Part shown: piece by piece, positions 9,498-17,932 of the stretch
Layout of the letters: every line of letters begins with the position of its first letter
Position numbering within the stretch: the first letter of the stretch is position 1
Assembly (NCBI RefSeq): GCF_029626035.1
Contig: NZ_JARUBE010000003.1
Location: forward strand, 2,418,001-2,482,000
Reading direction: 5' to 3'
DNA: 64,000 nucleotides
Source of the DNA: Micromonospora sp. WMMD980
GTDB taxonomy: Bacteria > Actinomycetota > Actinomycetes > Mycobacteriales > Micromonosporaceae
Made by a program: the position numbers and the translations under genes
The notes under the pieces: model-generated
Told to the model about the DNA's origin: nothing
What the model saw: the letters and a program-made list of their open reading frames with translations, nothing else
The model's database searches: none

Positions 9498-9926
9498 ATG
9501 CCGGATCCGAGTTCCTGGCTGGCCGAGTCGGCCACGGCGACCGCGGCGGGTGGTCACGTACGCACCGACGACGGCGGTCTCTCCTCCGCCCTGGCGTCGC
9601 CGCTGGCGCCGCACTGCACCGGCCTGACACCGGAGCAGCTCTTGGCCGCCGCGTTCGCCTCCTGCCTGCACCACGCGGCGGTGGAGGCGGCCGGGGAGAT
9701 CACCGACGAGGCGCACACCGTGCAGGTGACCGCGGAGGCGAAACTGGGCCGCGACGACGACGGCCGTTACCGGGCCGACGTGCACGCCGAGATCTCCTCG
9801 GCCGGGCTGACCCGGGAGCAACTGTCCGACCTGGTCGCCTACGCCGACCAGCTCTGGCCGTTCTCCAGCGGCGACCCGAGCCGGCACCGGCTCACGGTCA
9901 CCCCGGCCGAGAACGGCCGGCACTGA
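9498..9926 (+). CDS. OsmC/Ohr-family protein with an unusual cysteine pattern
   Basis: 142 residues. ATG 9498 was chosen because GGGAGG sits 6 nt upstream; an in-frame GTG at 9477 lacks such a site. LTPEQLLAAAFASCLHHA carries the usual peroxidatic Cys (C56). The second Cys expected in a CP motif near residue 120 is replaced by Trp (QLWPFSS); an extra Cys lies at position 40. Ohr proteins reduce organic hydroperoxides with two cysteines, so this member either uses C40 as partner or is not a classical Ohr. Confidence 0.85.
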   Translation: MPDPSSWLAESATATAAGGHVRTDDGGLSSALASPLAPHCTGLTPEQLLAAAFASCLHHAAVEAAGEITDEAHTVQVTAEAKLGRDDDGRYRADVHAEISSAGLTREQLSDLVAYADQLWPFSSGDPSRHRLTVTPAENGRH

Positions 9927-9935
9927 GCGCTCGGC

Positions 9936-10895
9936 TCACCAGCGGAAGCCCGCGGTCACCGCCCGGTGGTCGGTCCGCGGGGTGTGCACCACGCCGGCGG
10001 CGGTCGGGGTGAGCCCGCGGTAGAGGACGTGGTCCGGTCGGGTCAGCGGGACGTCGGCCGGCCAGGTGAAGCCGAAACCCCGCCCCGCCTCGGCCTGGGC
10101 GTCGCCGAGGAGCCGGGTCAGCGGGGTGAGGGCCCGGTCGGTGGTGGCGGTGTTCAGGTCGCCGAGCACCACCAGTCGGTGGGCCGGATCGGCGCGGACC
10201 GTGCGGGCCAGCGCCGACACGGTCTCGTCCCGGGTGGCGGTGTGACCGGCCCGGGCGGAGCCCAGGTGCACGACGTACACCGTCAGGTCGCCCTGCGGGG
10301 CGGCCACCTCGGCGCGCAGGGCCCGGTCCCAGCCCAGCCCGGTGTCCACGCCGTGGGCCTCGCGGATCGGCCAGCGGCTCCAGAGCGCGACGGTGGAGAC
10401 CGCCGTGCGGTGCGGGTAGCGATCGGCCAGGGCGGGCGCCACCCGCACGTCGTCGTCGACCTCCTGAAGGCCGATCAGGTCGGGGGCCCCGCCGGTCAGC
10501 GCGCCGACGGTGGCGGCCGGGTCGGGGTTGCCGGCCCGGAGGTTCTGGCTGGCCACCCGCACCGAGGTGCCGTCAGCGCCGACGGCCGGGGGCAGCCAGG
10601 CGCGGCCGTAGAGCACGGCCCAGGCCAGGGCCGGCAGCAGCACCGCGAGCAACGCCCGGCGGGAGCGGCGCAGCAGCGCCGCCAGCCCGAGCAGGGGTAC
10701 GCCGACGCCGAGCAGCGGCGCGACGCTGTCCACCAGGCTGCCCAGGCCCTGCACGTTGGGCACCGCCCGGTGCCCAACGAGGAGCAGGGTGAGCAGCACG
10801 GCGCAGGCGATGACGACCATCCCCCGCCGGCCCCGGCGGCCGGCGGGCTCCCCGGCGGCCCGCGCGTCGACCATCTGCTCCGTCACCGTCCGCAT
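9936..10895 (-). CDS. Membrane-anchored endonuclease/exonuclease/phosphatase family protein
   Basis: 319 residues from ATG 10895; ATG 10874 is an alternative. Three hydrophobic segments span about residues 28-105, then an EEP domain shows ASQNLRAGN, LIGLQEVDDD, VVHLGSARAG, VVLGDLNTATTD and RPDHVLYRG, ending in DHRAVTAGF. These are the metal and phosphate ligands of the DNase I/sphingomyelinase fold, facing outside. Members act on phosphodiesters; the substrate here is unknown. It is convergent with the OsmC gene, 9 bp apart. The upstream reading continues far into the next gene only because GC-rich DNA lacks stops. Confidence 0.87.
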   Translation of the reverse strand: MRTVTEQMVDARAAGEPAGRRGRRGMVVIACAVLLTLLLVGHRAVPNVQGLGSLVDSVAPLLGVGVPLLGLAALLRRSRRALLAVLLPALAWAVLYGRAWLPPAVGADGTSVRVASQNLRAGNPDPAATVGALTGGAPDLIGLQEVDDDVRVAPALADRYPHRTAVSTVALWSRWPIREAHGVDTGLGWDRALRAEVAAPQGDLTVYVVHLGSARAGHTATRDETVSALARTVRADPAHRLVVLGDLNTATTDRALTPLTRLLGDAQAEAGRGFGFTWPADVPLTRPDHVLYRGLTPTAAGVVHTPRTDHRAVTAGFRW

Positions 10896-11216
10896 CGTAT
10901 CGAGCGGTTGGGCGGCGCGGAGGGTCGATCCGGGTACGCGGGCCCGCCGGCGGTATCGGTGGGCCGGTGGGCGGCGGCGGACCAGGCGAGGGAGGTCGCC
11001 CTCGACCGAATGGACGAGGCCCACCGGGACGGCGTCGCGGCCCGCCACCCGCGCACTATCAACCGACAAAGTCGATATGACAGTCTTTTCGGATACGAGA
11101 GGTTGGCGCGTTACATTATCTACCGACGGTAATGTGGGGACGGATTCCGGCAAAGTGTGGCGCATGCCACCAAGTAGCCCGATGGCAACCGTCGGGAAGA
11201 TCTCTAGCCTCGGCGG
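10896..11216. promoter_or_regulatory. Divergent intergenic region with a duplicated TATCWACCGAC box
   Basis: 321 bp without a convincing gene, between a leftward phosphatase gene and a rightward secreted-protein gene. The stretch 11050-11200 is clearly less GC-rich than its surroundings. TATCAACCGAC at 11057-11067 recurs as TATCTACCGAC at 11117-11127, exactly 60 bp apart, which is consistent with two regulator sites on the same DNA face. I looked for a c-di-AMP riboswitch, often found before actinobacterial cell-wall hydrolases, and did not find its conserved blocks. Confidence 0.4.
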
Positions 11217-12056
11217 GTGCACCCCGACCACTCCGAGCCCCAGCCCCTGTCCGCGCAGCTCCCGGTTCGCCGAACGATCGACCCGGCATCGGCCGAACGG
11301 CGGGTGGGCCGGCATCGCGCCCCGGAACCGCCCCGGCGCGGCCCGGGACGCTCCGTCCCCGGGCGCATCGCGGTCGCCACCGGCGTGACCTGCTGCCTCG
11401 GTCTGGTCGGCGTGGTCGGCGTCGGTGAGGCCGCGCCGCCGGACCTGACGGTCAGCGAGGCGCTCGCCGACCGCGTCGCCGTCGAGCAGCGCGCCTCCCG
11501 CGACTTCACCCGCGTCGCGCCGCCGGTGGCCGCGCCGGCGCCGCCGGCCCCGTCCGTCGCCGCACCGAGCCCCGCGCCGGCCCGCAAGAAGGCGCCGCGC
11601 AAGCCCGCCCGCCCCGCGCACCCGCGCCCCGTCGCCGGCCTCGACCAGCGGCAGATGGACAACGCGAAGACCATCGTCGAGATCGGGCGGGACATGCGCC
11701 TGCCGCGCCGGGCGCTCGTGGTAGCGGTGGCCACCGCCCTGCAGGAGAGCGACCTCTACAACCTGGCCAGCGACGTGCTGCCGGAGTCGTTCGACCAACC
11801 GCACCAGGGCAGCGGCTCCGACCACGACTCGGTCGGGCTGTTCCAGCAGCGCCCGAGCAGCGGCTGGGGCACCGTCGCCCAACTGATGCGCCCCGCGTAC
11901 GCGGCCCGCGCGTTCTACACCGCGCTCGCCGAGGTGCCCGGCTGGGAGGACATGAGCGTCACCGGCGCGGCCCAGGCGGTGCAGGTCTCCGCGTTCCCCG
12001 ACGCGTACGCCAAGCACGAGAACCGGGCCGCCACCGTGGTGGCCGCGCTGATCTGA
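11217..12056 (+). CDS. Secreted or anchored lytic-transglycosylase-like protein
   Basis: 279 residues from GTG 11217. A basic N-terminus is followed by a hydrophobic stretch near residues 52-72 (IAVATGVTCCLGLVGVVGVG), then a Pro/Ala/Lys-rich linker to about residue 140. The C-terminal domain has VAVATALQESDLYNLAS with a Glu where transglycosylases keep their acid, then SVGLFQQRPSSGWG and AAQAVQVSAFPDAYAKHE. This pattern is common in actinobacterial cell-wall proteins of lysozyme-like fold. It probably acts on peptidoglycan outside the cell; activity is not proven by sequence. Confidence 0.77.
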   Translation: MHPDHSEPQPLSAQLPVRRTIDPASAERRVGRHRAPEPPRRGPGRSVPGRIAVATGVTCCLGLVGVVGVGEAAPPDLTVSEALADRVAVEQRASRDFTRVAPPVAAPAPPAPSVAAPSPAPARKKAPRKPARPAHPRPVAGLDQRQMDNAKTIVEIGRDMRLPRRALVVAVATALQESDLYNLASDVLPESFDQPHQGSGSDHDSVGLFQQRPSSGWGTVAQLMRPAYAARAFYTALAEVPGWEDMSVTGAAQAVQVSAFPDAYAKHENRAATVVAALI

Positions 12057-12095
12057 CCGCGCCCGCGCCCGGGCGCCGACCAGGGGGCCTTCCGT

Positions 12096-12509
12096 TCACC
12101 GCACGCCGGAGAGGATGTCGTCCACGCGGGCCTCGTGGCGGCGGCGGGCCGCCAGCGTGGCCTCGAACTCGCGACGGGCCCGCACCGCCTCGGCGTACGC
12201 CTCCTCGCGCACCCGGCGGGCCTCGTCCCGGGCCGCCTCCAGCTCGGCGCGGGCGCGGGCCAGCAGCGCGGCGGCCGCCCGCTCGGCGGCGGATGCGTCG
12301 GCGCCGGACGGGTCCTCGGCCGGCGCGGCACGGCGCCGGAGGAAGTCACCGAGGTGCCGGGCGTCCAGGCGGATCTGGTCCCAGTCGCGGCCGGTGCCCG
12401 CGGCGCCCTCCACGCGCGCCGCCAGCCGGCCGAGTTGGAGATCCAGCTCGTCCAGGCAGGCATCGACCTGACGCCGCTCGTAGCCGGACTCCACCACCGA
12501 GAACCTCAT
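12096..12509 (-). CDS. DivIVA-like coiled-coil protein
   Basis: 137 residues from ATG 12509, preceded by a GGGGGG run 4-9 nt upstream. The N-terminus MRFSVVESGYERRQVDACLDEL matches the membrane-binding DivIVA start (F-x-GY-x-x-x-VD-x-F-like). A helix rich in Ala, Arg and Glu follows from residue 65 to the end and should form a coiled coil. It is much shorter than Wag31, so it is more likely an accessory cell-pole protein than the main growth organiser. The upstream extension to 12602 is discarded. Confidence 0.75.
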   Translation of the reverse strand: MRFSVVESGYERRQVDACLDELDLQLGRLAARVEGAAGTGRDWDQIRLDARHLGDFLRRRAAPAEDPSGADASAAERAAAALLARARAELEAARDEARRVREEAYAEAVRARREFEATLAARRRHEARVDDILSGVR

Positions 12510-12627
12510 GTCGCCCCCCAGGCAGCCGCGTACGTCCCCCACCGACGATCCTGCTCCGGCGAGCGGGGCCGGGGGCGGCCGTTCGCGCAAAATGTTCAGC
12601 ATCCGCCAGGCCGGGGACTCCGGGCGG

Positions 12628-13074
12628 TCAGGCGTGCTTCGGAAGCACGACCACCCGGCCGAAGAACTCGTCGATGCGGCGCACCACGTCGTTGAAGTCG
12701 TCCAGGTCGATCGGCTTGGTCACGTACGCGTTGGCCTGGAGCGTGTAGCTGCTGACCACGTCGGTGTCGGCGTTGGAGGTGGTCAGCACCACGATCGGGA
12801 TGGTCCGCAGGTTCTCGTCCCGCTTCACCTCGCCGAGCACCTGCCGCCCGTCCATCCGGGGCATGTTCAGGTCGAGCAGGATGACGTCCGGACGCTGCGC
12901 GTCGGCGTGCCGGCCCTCGCGGCGGAGGAACTCCATCGCCTCCTCGCCGTCGGCGACCACCTCGATGACCTTCTCGACGTCCGATTCCTCGAGCGCCTCC
13001 TCGATCATCAGGACGTCACCCGGGTCGTCGTCCACCACCAGGATGCGAACGGGGTTGTGGCTGGGCTGACCCAT
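12628..13074 (-). CDS. Stand-alone response regulator (Rcp1-like receiver)
   Basis: 148 residues, receiver domain only. Motifs are ILVVDDDPGDVLMIEEAL, phospho-acceptor VILLDLNMPRMDG near residue 70, VVLTTSN and YVTKPIDLDDF. The DPGD variant is usual in receivers paired with phytochrome-type or hybrid kinases. There is no output domain, so it probably relays phosphate or acts by protein contact. It sits beside STAS, SpoIIE and cobalamin-binding genes; no kinase is adjacent. Confidence 0.92.
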   Translation of the reverse strand: MGQPSHNPVRILVVDDDPGDVLMIEEALEESDVEKVIEVVADGEEAMEFLRREGRHADAQRPDVILLDLNMPRMDGRQVLGEVKRDENLRTIPIVVLTTSNADTDVVSSYTLQANAYVTKPIDLDDFNDVVRRIDEFFGRVVVLPKHA

Positions 13075-13144
13075 GGGGCTACCTGCTTCGTGTCGAGGAG
13101 GGCGCCGGCCCCGCGGCCGGCCGCTGGCGGGGAAATCTATCCGA

Positions 13145-13492
13145 TCAGGAGCTGGCCGACGCCGTCGGGTCGACCGTGTCGCGGCCGTCCGTGAGCACCT
13201 CGGCCAGGCCGGTCACCTGGAGCACCCGGGCCACCCGGCCGCTCGCCCCGGTCAGCCGCAGCCAACCGCCGTCGGCGGCCACGAGGTTGTCCCCGCGGAC
13301 GAAGGCGGCGATGCCTGTCGAGTCGCAGAACGTCAGCTCGGTGAGGTCCAGCAGGAGTTCGCGGTGGCCCGCGGCGACCAGCCGGTCGATCGCCGCGTTC
13401 AACTCGCCGGCCGTGCTCATGTCGAGTTCACCGGCGAGTCGGAGACCGGCGCCGGCCTCGTCCCGCTGGGCGTACGTGACGGTGAACGTCAC
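13145..13492 (-). CDS. STAS-domain anti-anti-sigma factor
   Basis: 115 residues from GTG 13492, with AGAGGGG 5 nt upstream; the longer reading to 13612 has no such signal. The STAS core is LRLAGELDMSTAGELNAAID, LLLDLTELTFCDSTGIAAF with the phosphorylatable Ser in CDSTG, then LQVTGLAEVL. Such proteins bind anti-sigma kinases when unphosphorylated. It lies just downstream of the cobalamin-binding and SpoIIE genes on the same strand, so the phosphatase may dephosphorylate it. Confidence 0.88.
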   Translation of the reverse strand: MTFTVTYAQRDEAGAGLRLAGELDMSTAGELNAAIDRLVAAGHRELLLDLTELTFCDSTGIAAFVRGDNLVAADGGWLRLTGASGRVARVLQVTGLAEVLTDGRDTVDPTASASS

Positions 13493-13568
13493 CGTGGCCC
13501 CTCTCGCTCCCACCGCAGGCGAACCCTTGCAGTGCAGCAAGTATAGGGGGCGTCGGGGCGTCCGCGAG

Positions 13569-14621
13569 TCAGCGGCCCGCAGCCGCCGTCGACAGTCCGC
13601 CGACCACGGCACGCCCGCGTTCGAGGAAGCCGGCCGCGCGGGGAAAGTCGCGCAGCTCGTGTCCGTAGTGGTCGAGCGTCAGACCGACCGCCGCCGCCGG
13701 GACGCCCCGGCTGACCAGGATCTCCACCAGCCATTCGACGAACTCGACGAACAGCGTGCGGTCGTCGACGTAGAGCGCGGCGGCCAGGAAGTCGACGATG
13801 TAGCCCAGGTCGCCGACCGTGGAGTCGAGCTGCGCCGGGGTGTAGTCGGCCACCGCCGGCACCCGCTCCCGCAGGTCGGCCAGCGCGCTGTCGATCAGCT
13901 CACCGCGCCGCTTGACCAGGCTGGCGTACTCGTCGTCGGCCAGGTGGTCCAGCCGGGCGGGCGGCGCCGCGCGCAACGCCCGGTCGTCGGCGACCAGGTC
14001 GGCCGCGGCCGGCGCGTCCGGTGCCCAGGACACGCCGAGCGTCCGCGCCCAGCGGCCGTCCGCGCCGAAGCCGCGCCCGCCCACCACCACCGGCACGTCG
14101 GAGCGGCGGCAGGCCTCGATCATCCGGTGGGCGTGCGGCAACCGCATCGGCAGCGCGCAGGCCAGCGCCACCGCGTCGGCGTCGTAACGGTGCAGATAGG
14201 ACACCAGGTGCGCGGCCGGCACGCTGGCGCCGAGGAAGACGACCTGCCAACCGCGCAGCCGCAGCACCTCGGCGACCAGCCGGGCCGGCAGGGCGTGCCA
14301 CTCACCGTCCATACAGGCCATCACGATCCGCCCACGGGTCGGACGGGGATCGGCGTACGCGGCCACCGCGGCCACCACCCGCTCGCTGATGTGGGTGGCG
14401 GCGTGCTCCTGGGCCACGCTCCACTCGTTACGCGCCCACCGCTCCCCCACCTCGGCCTGGGCCGGGGCGACCAGGTCGAGCAACACCCGCTCGGCCGGCA
14501 CACCCGCATCCAGCAGCCCCCGGGCCACCGCCACGGCGGCCTGCTCGTCGGCCTCGGCGAGGCACTCCAGGTAGCCCGGGAAGGCGTGGGCCGGGTCCGC
14601 CCCGGTGGTCGTCGCGTTCAC
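13569..14621 (-). CDS. Cobalamin-binding-domain sensor-like protein
   Basis: 350 residues from GTG 14621, overlapping the stop of the phosphatase gene as GTGA. Residues about 15-85 form the helical cap common before B12 domains (LLDLVAPAQAEVGERWARNEWSVAQEHAAT). Residues 95-220 are a Rossmann-type B12 domain with GEWHALPARL in place of the usual DxHxxG; the base-off His is kept but the final Gly is Pro. A helical C-terminal region of unknown type follows. It resembles the sensing part of CarH/LitR-type proteins without a MerR domain, so it may signal light or B12 state to the coupled phosphatase. Confidence 0.8.
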   Translation of the reverse strand: MNATTTGADPAHAFPGYLECLAEADEQAAVAVARGLLDAGVPAERVLLDLVAPAQAEVGERWARNEWSVAQEHAATHISERVVAAVAAYADPRPTRGRIVMACMDGEWHALPARLVAEVLRLRGWQVVFLGASVPAAHLVSYLHRYDADAVALACALPMRLPHAHRMIEACRRSDVPVVVGGRGFGADGRWARTLGVSWAPDAPAAADLVADDRALRAAPPARLDHLADDEYASLVKRRGELIDSALADLRERVPAVADYTPAQLDSTVGDLGYIVDFLAAALYVDDRTLFVEFVEWLVEILVSRGVPAAAVGLTLDHYGHELRDFPRAAGFLERGRAVVGGLSTAAAGR

Positions 14622-16285
14622 GCGGGCAGCTCCCTCGGTCGGTCGGCGCTCGTCGGCTCCGGCACCGCATGCAGGTGACGGGACGCCCGGCCGGCCGGGC
14701 CGGCGGCCCGCAGCGCGAGCACCGCGATGTCGTCGTGGTCGCCGTGGGCGAGCCAGTCGCAGGTCACCTGCTCGACCCGCTCGGCCAGCGCCGGCGCGGG
14801 CATCCGGTGGCACCCGGTCACCGCGTTGAGCAGCCGGTCGGCGCCGAACTGCTCGTCGCCGCGCCACCCGCCGCGCGCCTCGGTCACCCCGTCGCTGTAG
14901 AGCAGGCAGGTCTCTCCGGGCGCCAGGTGCACGGTGGTCTCACCGATCCGCGGATCCGGCACCACGCCGATCAGCATGCCGCTCAACGGCACCACCTCGA
15001 CCTCGCCGGACTCGCGCAGCACCAGCGGTGGCAGGTGGCCGCCGCCGGCCAGGGTCAGCGTCAGCCCGCCGTCGCGGTGCGGGCGGGCCACGCCGAGCAC
15101 CATGGTGGCGAAGCGGCCCTGCCCGTGCGCCTGGGTGGTCTCCAGCAACGCGTCGTTGAGCAGCTTCAGCAGCCGCCCCGGCTGCGTCTCCACCCGGTGC
15201 AGCGCGTGCAGGCACTGGCGGAGCTGGCCGGTGAAGACCGCCGCCTCCACGCCCTTGCCGGAGACGTCGCCCAGGAAGAACACCGAACCGCCGTCGGTGA
15301 GGCGGTGCGAACCGTAGAAGTCGCCGCCGATGCGCAGCCCGGCCTGCGCCGGCCGGTAGGCCGTGCCCCACTGCACGCCCGAGGCGGCCGCCGGCTCGAC
15401 CGGCAGCAGGCTGGCCTGCAGGGTGTCGGCGACCTCGGCCTGGTCGCGGTAGAGCATCGCGGTGGTCAGCGCCGCCCCGGCCCGAGCCGCGAACGCGCGG
15501 ACCAGGTCGACGTCCGCCTCGTCGTACCAGCGGCCGGCCCGGCGGGCCACCAGCAGCACGCCGGCCGGAGCCTCCCCGCCGGGCAGCGGCACCACCCGGG
15601 CGGTCGCGCCGCGCACGTCGAGACCGGGCAGCCAGCCCGCCTCGGCGGCCTGCTCGACCAGCCAGTCCAGCGCGTGCGGCTCGGTGCCGGCGAGGCCGGT
15701 CTCGATCGCCGCGGGCAACGAGGTGGCCGGCAACACGCCGCCGTCCACGGCCGGGGTCTCGTCGTCCGCGCGCACCGCGCGCCACCAGCGGGCCCGGCCC
15801 GAGCGGGGCGCCAGGACCAGCACCGCCACGTCGGCGACCGTGGGCACGGCGAGCCGGGCCACGGCCGCCGCGGCGCGGTCGGGGTGCAGCGGATTGCCGA
15901 GCTTCTCGCCGACCACCGCGAGGAAGAGCGAGCGGGCCCGCTCGGCGAGCAGCGCGTCCGCCCGGCTGACGCTCTCGGTGACGTCCTCCACGTACCAGCA
16001 GCGCCGGGCCGCGGAGAGCGGCACCGCGCGCAGTCGCAGCCGGCGCCCGTGGTGGGTGAACTCGGCCGGAGCGTGGCCGGCGAGCGCAGTCACACCGGTG
16101 GCGGCGAGCACCTCGCCGACCACCACCTCGGGAACGAGCCGCTCCGCGACCGGGCTCACATGACGCACCACACCCTCGGCGTCGCAGACGATGAGGCCCT
16201 CGCGGAAGTGCTCCACCACCTCCGACCAGTCCGGAACGGCGGCGACGTCGTGGTCGGGGGCCAGCGGCGGGAGGGCGGACGTCAT
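14618..16285 (-). CDS. SpoIIE-type PP2C phosphatase with PAS and GAF domains
   Basis: About 555 residues if begun at ATG 16285; in-frame GTGs at 16382 and 16453 are possible, but codons upstream of 16285 lose the strong G/C third-base bias. Order: PAS-like region (VVEHFREGLIVCDAEGVVRHVS, residues 20-110), GAF (150-310), then SpoIIE with GGDFYGSHRL, FFLGDVSGKGVEAAVFT, GHLPPLVL and LYSDGVTEARG, ending DHDDIAVLAL. These carry the metal-binding Asp residues of PP2C. It should dephosphorylate STAS proteins such as those beside it. It is translationally coupled to the cobalamin-binding gene. Confidence 0.9.
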   Translation of the reverse strand: MTSALPPLAPDHDVAAVPDWSEVVEHFREGLIVCDAEGVVRHVSPVAERLVPEVVVGEVLAATGVTALAGHAPAEFTHHGRRLRLRAVPLSAARRCWYVEDVTESVSRADALLAERARSLFLAVVGEKLGNPLHPDRAAAAVARLAVPTVADVAVLVLAPRSGRARWWRAVRADDETPAVDGGVLPATSLPAAIETGLAGTEPHALDWLVEQAAEAGWLPGLDVRGATARVVPLPGGEAPAGVLLVARRAGRWYDEADVDLVRAFAARAGAALTTAMLYRDQAEVADTLQASLLPVEPAAASGVQWGTAYRPAQAGLRIGGDFYGSHRLTDGGSVFFLGDVSGKGVEAAVFTGQLRQCLHALHRVETQPGRLLKLLNDALLETTQAHGQGRFATMVLGVARPHRDGGLTLTLAGGGHLPPLVLRESGEVEVVPLSGMLIGVVPDPRIGETTVHLAPGETCLLYSDGVTEARGGWRGDEQFGADRLLNAVTGCHRMPAPALAERVEQVTCDWLAHGDHDDIAVLALRAAGPAGRASRHLHAVPEPTSADRPRELPA

Positions 16286-16581
16286 CGGGGCGGCGGGCGG
16301 CCACGCCGAAGCCCGTGCGGCACTCGGCGTGGAGATCCGCCCGTCGCCCGGGTCGGAACCCCTGACGTCGGCAGCAGTCACCAGCTGAGCCCCACTCTCC
16401 TCGTCGACATCCGCGAGGCGCCCGCAGCGGCGCGTCGGGTCACTTCTCGTCACCCCACCCTACGCCGGTACGCCCCGACCGCCACTCGACGACGCCCGCC
16501 GAACACGCGCCGAGCGGCCCCGGCCGGGCATTGTTACGATCCGATCGTCCCTGCCCGACCGGCAGCCTGCGGAAAGGCGTG

Positions 16582-16968
16582 ATGGTGGTTCCCCAACGGA
16601 GAAAGCCCGAAGCCACACCGCTGAGCATCTCCGTGGACCGTTCCGACCCGGCCGCCCCCGTGGTCAGCGTCGGCGGCGACCTGGCCTACGCCACCTCGAC
16701 GCCGCTACGCGCGGAGGTCGACCGCCTGCTCGCCGAGCGGCCCGCGGCACTGGTGCTCGACTTCGACGGCCTGAACTTCCTCGACAGCACCGGCCTGTCC
16801 GTGATCGTGCACGCCTGGCGCGAGGGGCAGCAGGTCGGCACCGCGATCGAGTTGCGGTCGGTCCCGCGCTTCCTGGAGACCATCCTCGACATGACCGGGG
16901 TCACCGGCCTGCTCGACCGTCCACCCGTCGACGGGCGGCCCGCGTCCGGGTCGGCCGCGTCCGCGTGA
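16582..16968 (+). CDS. STAS-domain anti-anti-sigma factor
   Basis: 128 residues from ATG 16582, with GGAAAGG 4 nt upstream. VVSVGGDLAYATSTPLRAEVD is the first STAS strand-helix unit and LVLDFDGLNFLDSTGLSVIV holds the phosphorylatable Ser (LDSTG). It is divergent from the SpoIIE-type phosphatase gene and about 300 bp away from it, so the two may share a control region. Confidence 0.88.
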   Translation: MVVPQRRKPEATPLSISVDRSDPAAPVVSVGGDLAYATSTPLRAEVDRLLAERPAALVLDFDGLNFLDSTGLSVIVHAWREGQQVGTAIELRSVPRFLETILDMTGVTGLLDRPPVDGRPASGSAASA

Positions 16969-17011
16969 CCCCGGGGGTTTCCGGGCCGTCCCCGACTGGG
17001 AACATGGACCC

Positions 17012-17359
17012 ATGCTCTCCCCGCTGTTGACCATCGAGGTGGATCGGCTCGACGCCGGGTCCGCCCGGCTCCGGCTGGCCGGTGAGCTCGACTTCGACAC
17101 CGCCCCGGAGCTCGTCGAGGCCGCCGCCGAGCTGCGCCGCGACGGTCACCAGGAGCTGTGGCTCGACTTCACCGGGGTGACGCTGTGCGACTCCTCCGGC
17201 CTGAGCGCGCTGGTGGTGATCCACCGGTCCGGCACCGGCGCGGTCCACGTGACCGACTTGAACCCGCAGGTCCGGCAACTGCTGGACCGCACCGGCCTGG
17301 CCGAACTGCTGCCCGCCCCGCCCCGGGTGGCACCCGGCGACGCCCGCGAGGTGGGCTGA
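17012..17359 (+). CDS. STAS-domain anti-anti-sigma factor
   Basis: 115 residues. RLRLAGELDFDTAPELVEAA and LWLDFTGVTLCDSSGLSALVVI match the STAS fold, with the phosphosite in CDSSG. It is 43 bp downstream of the previous STAS gene and co-oriented, so the two may be one transcript. Two different STAS proteins beside one phosphatase suggest a branched partner-switching module; no anti-sigma kinase lies next to them. Confidence 0.87.
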   Translation: MLSPLLTIEVDRLDAGSARLRLAGELDFDTAPELVEAAAELRRDGHQELWLDFTGVTLCDSSGLSALVVIHRSGTGAVHVTDLNPQVRQLLDRTGLAELLPAPPRVAPGDAREVG

Positions 17360-17435
17360 GCGACAGGCACCGGTTTCCGGGCCGGGGGCGGCCCCCGACC
17401 CTGGGACCAGGGGCCGGGGGCCTGAGGAGGATGGC

Positions 17436-17747
17436 TCAGGCGGCGGGCACGGCCGCGCGGCTCGGCCCGCCGTGGCGCTCCCGCCCCGCCGGTGGCGGTT
17501 CGGCGTCCTCCGGCACACCGGAATCGGGCGTCTGGAACAGGTATCGGACGAAGTCCGCGTCCGTGTCGTCGTCCGCGCCGGGCCACTGTCCGACGCAGTC
17601 GACGCCGACCACCTCGCGCCCGCCGCCGTCGTTCGCCTCCAGCAGCGCCCACAGCGTCACCGGGTAGCACCGGGTCGTGTCCGGGCCGAGACGCCAGCGG
17701 GCGTACCAACCGGGACGGGCGGGGACGATCTCCACGATCCGTTTCAT
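17436..17747 (-). CDS. Hypothetical protein
   Basis: 103 residues, MKRIVEIVPARPGWYARW at the start, then TTRCYPVTLWALLEA and DFVRYLFQTPDSG. The C-terminal 25 residues are Pro/Gly-rich and look disordered. There is no membrane segment or known motif. Codon use matches flanking genes. No function is assigned. Confidence 0.55.
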   Translation of the reverse strand: MKRIVEIVPARPGWYARWRLGPDTTRCYPVTLWALLEANDGGGREVVGVDCVGQWPGADDDTDADFVRYLFQTPDSGVPEDAEPPPAGRERHGGPSRAAVPAA

Positions 17748-17807
17748 GACGACCTGCCCTTCCGCGTGCGTCGGAAGTTGTCCGGTCCCTGCGATCCTGC
17801 GGCAACG

Positions 17808-17830
17808 GCGGGTGAGCGCCCCTCACCCGC
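17808..17830. promoter_or_regulatory. Inverted repeat in a divergent promoter region
   Basis: GCGGGTGAG (17808-17816) and CTCACCCGC (17822-17830) pair perfectly around a 5-nt loop. It lies between the leftward gene ending at 17436 and the rightward gene at 17933, so it could be an operator or the start of a structured leader. Confidence 0.35.
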
Positions 17831-17932
17831 AGCGAATGAAGCCTGCCGCGCCGCCGGCGCCCGTTAACTTCCCGGCAGCGGCGGGAAGGCGTCCGACGCA
17901 AGCGCCACCGACCAGGAACGAGGTGCGAGGAC

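Noticed and set aside
10896..11216. c-di-AMP (ydaO) riboswitch before the cell-wall protein
   Set aside because: The conserved blocks of the element were not found on the relevant strand.
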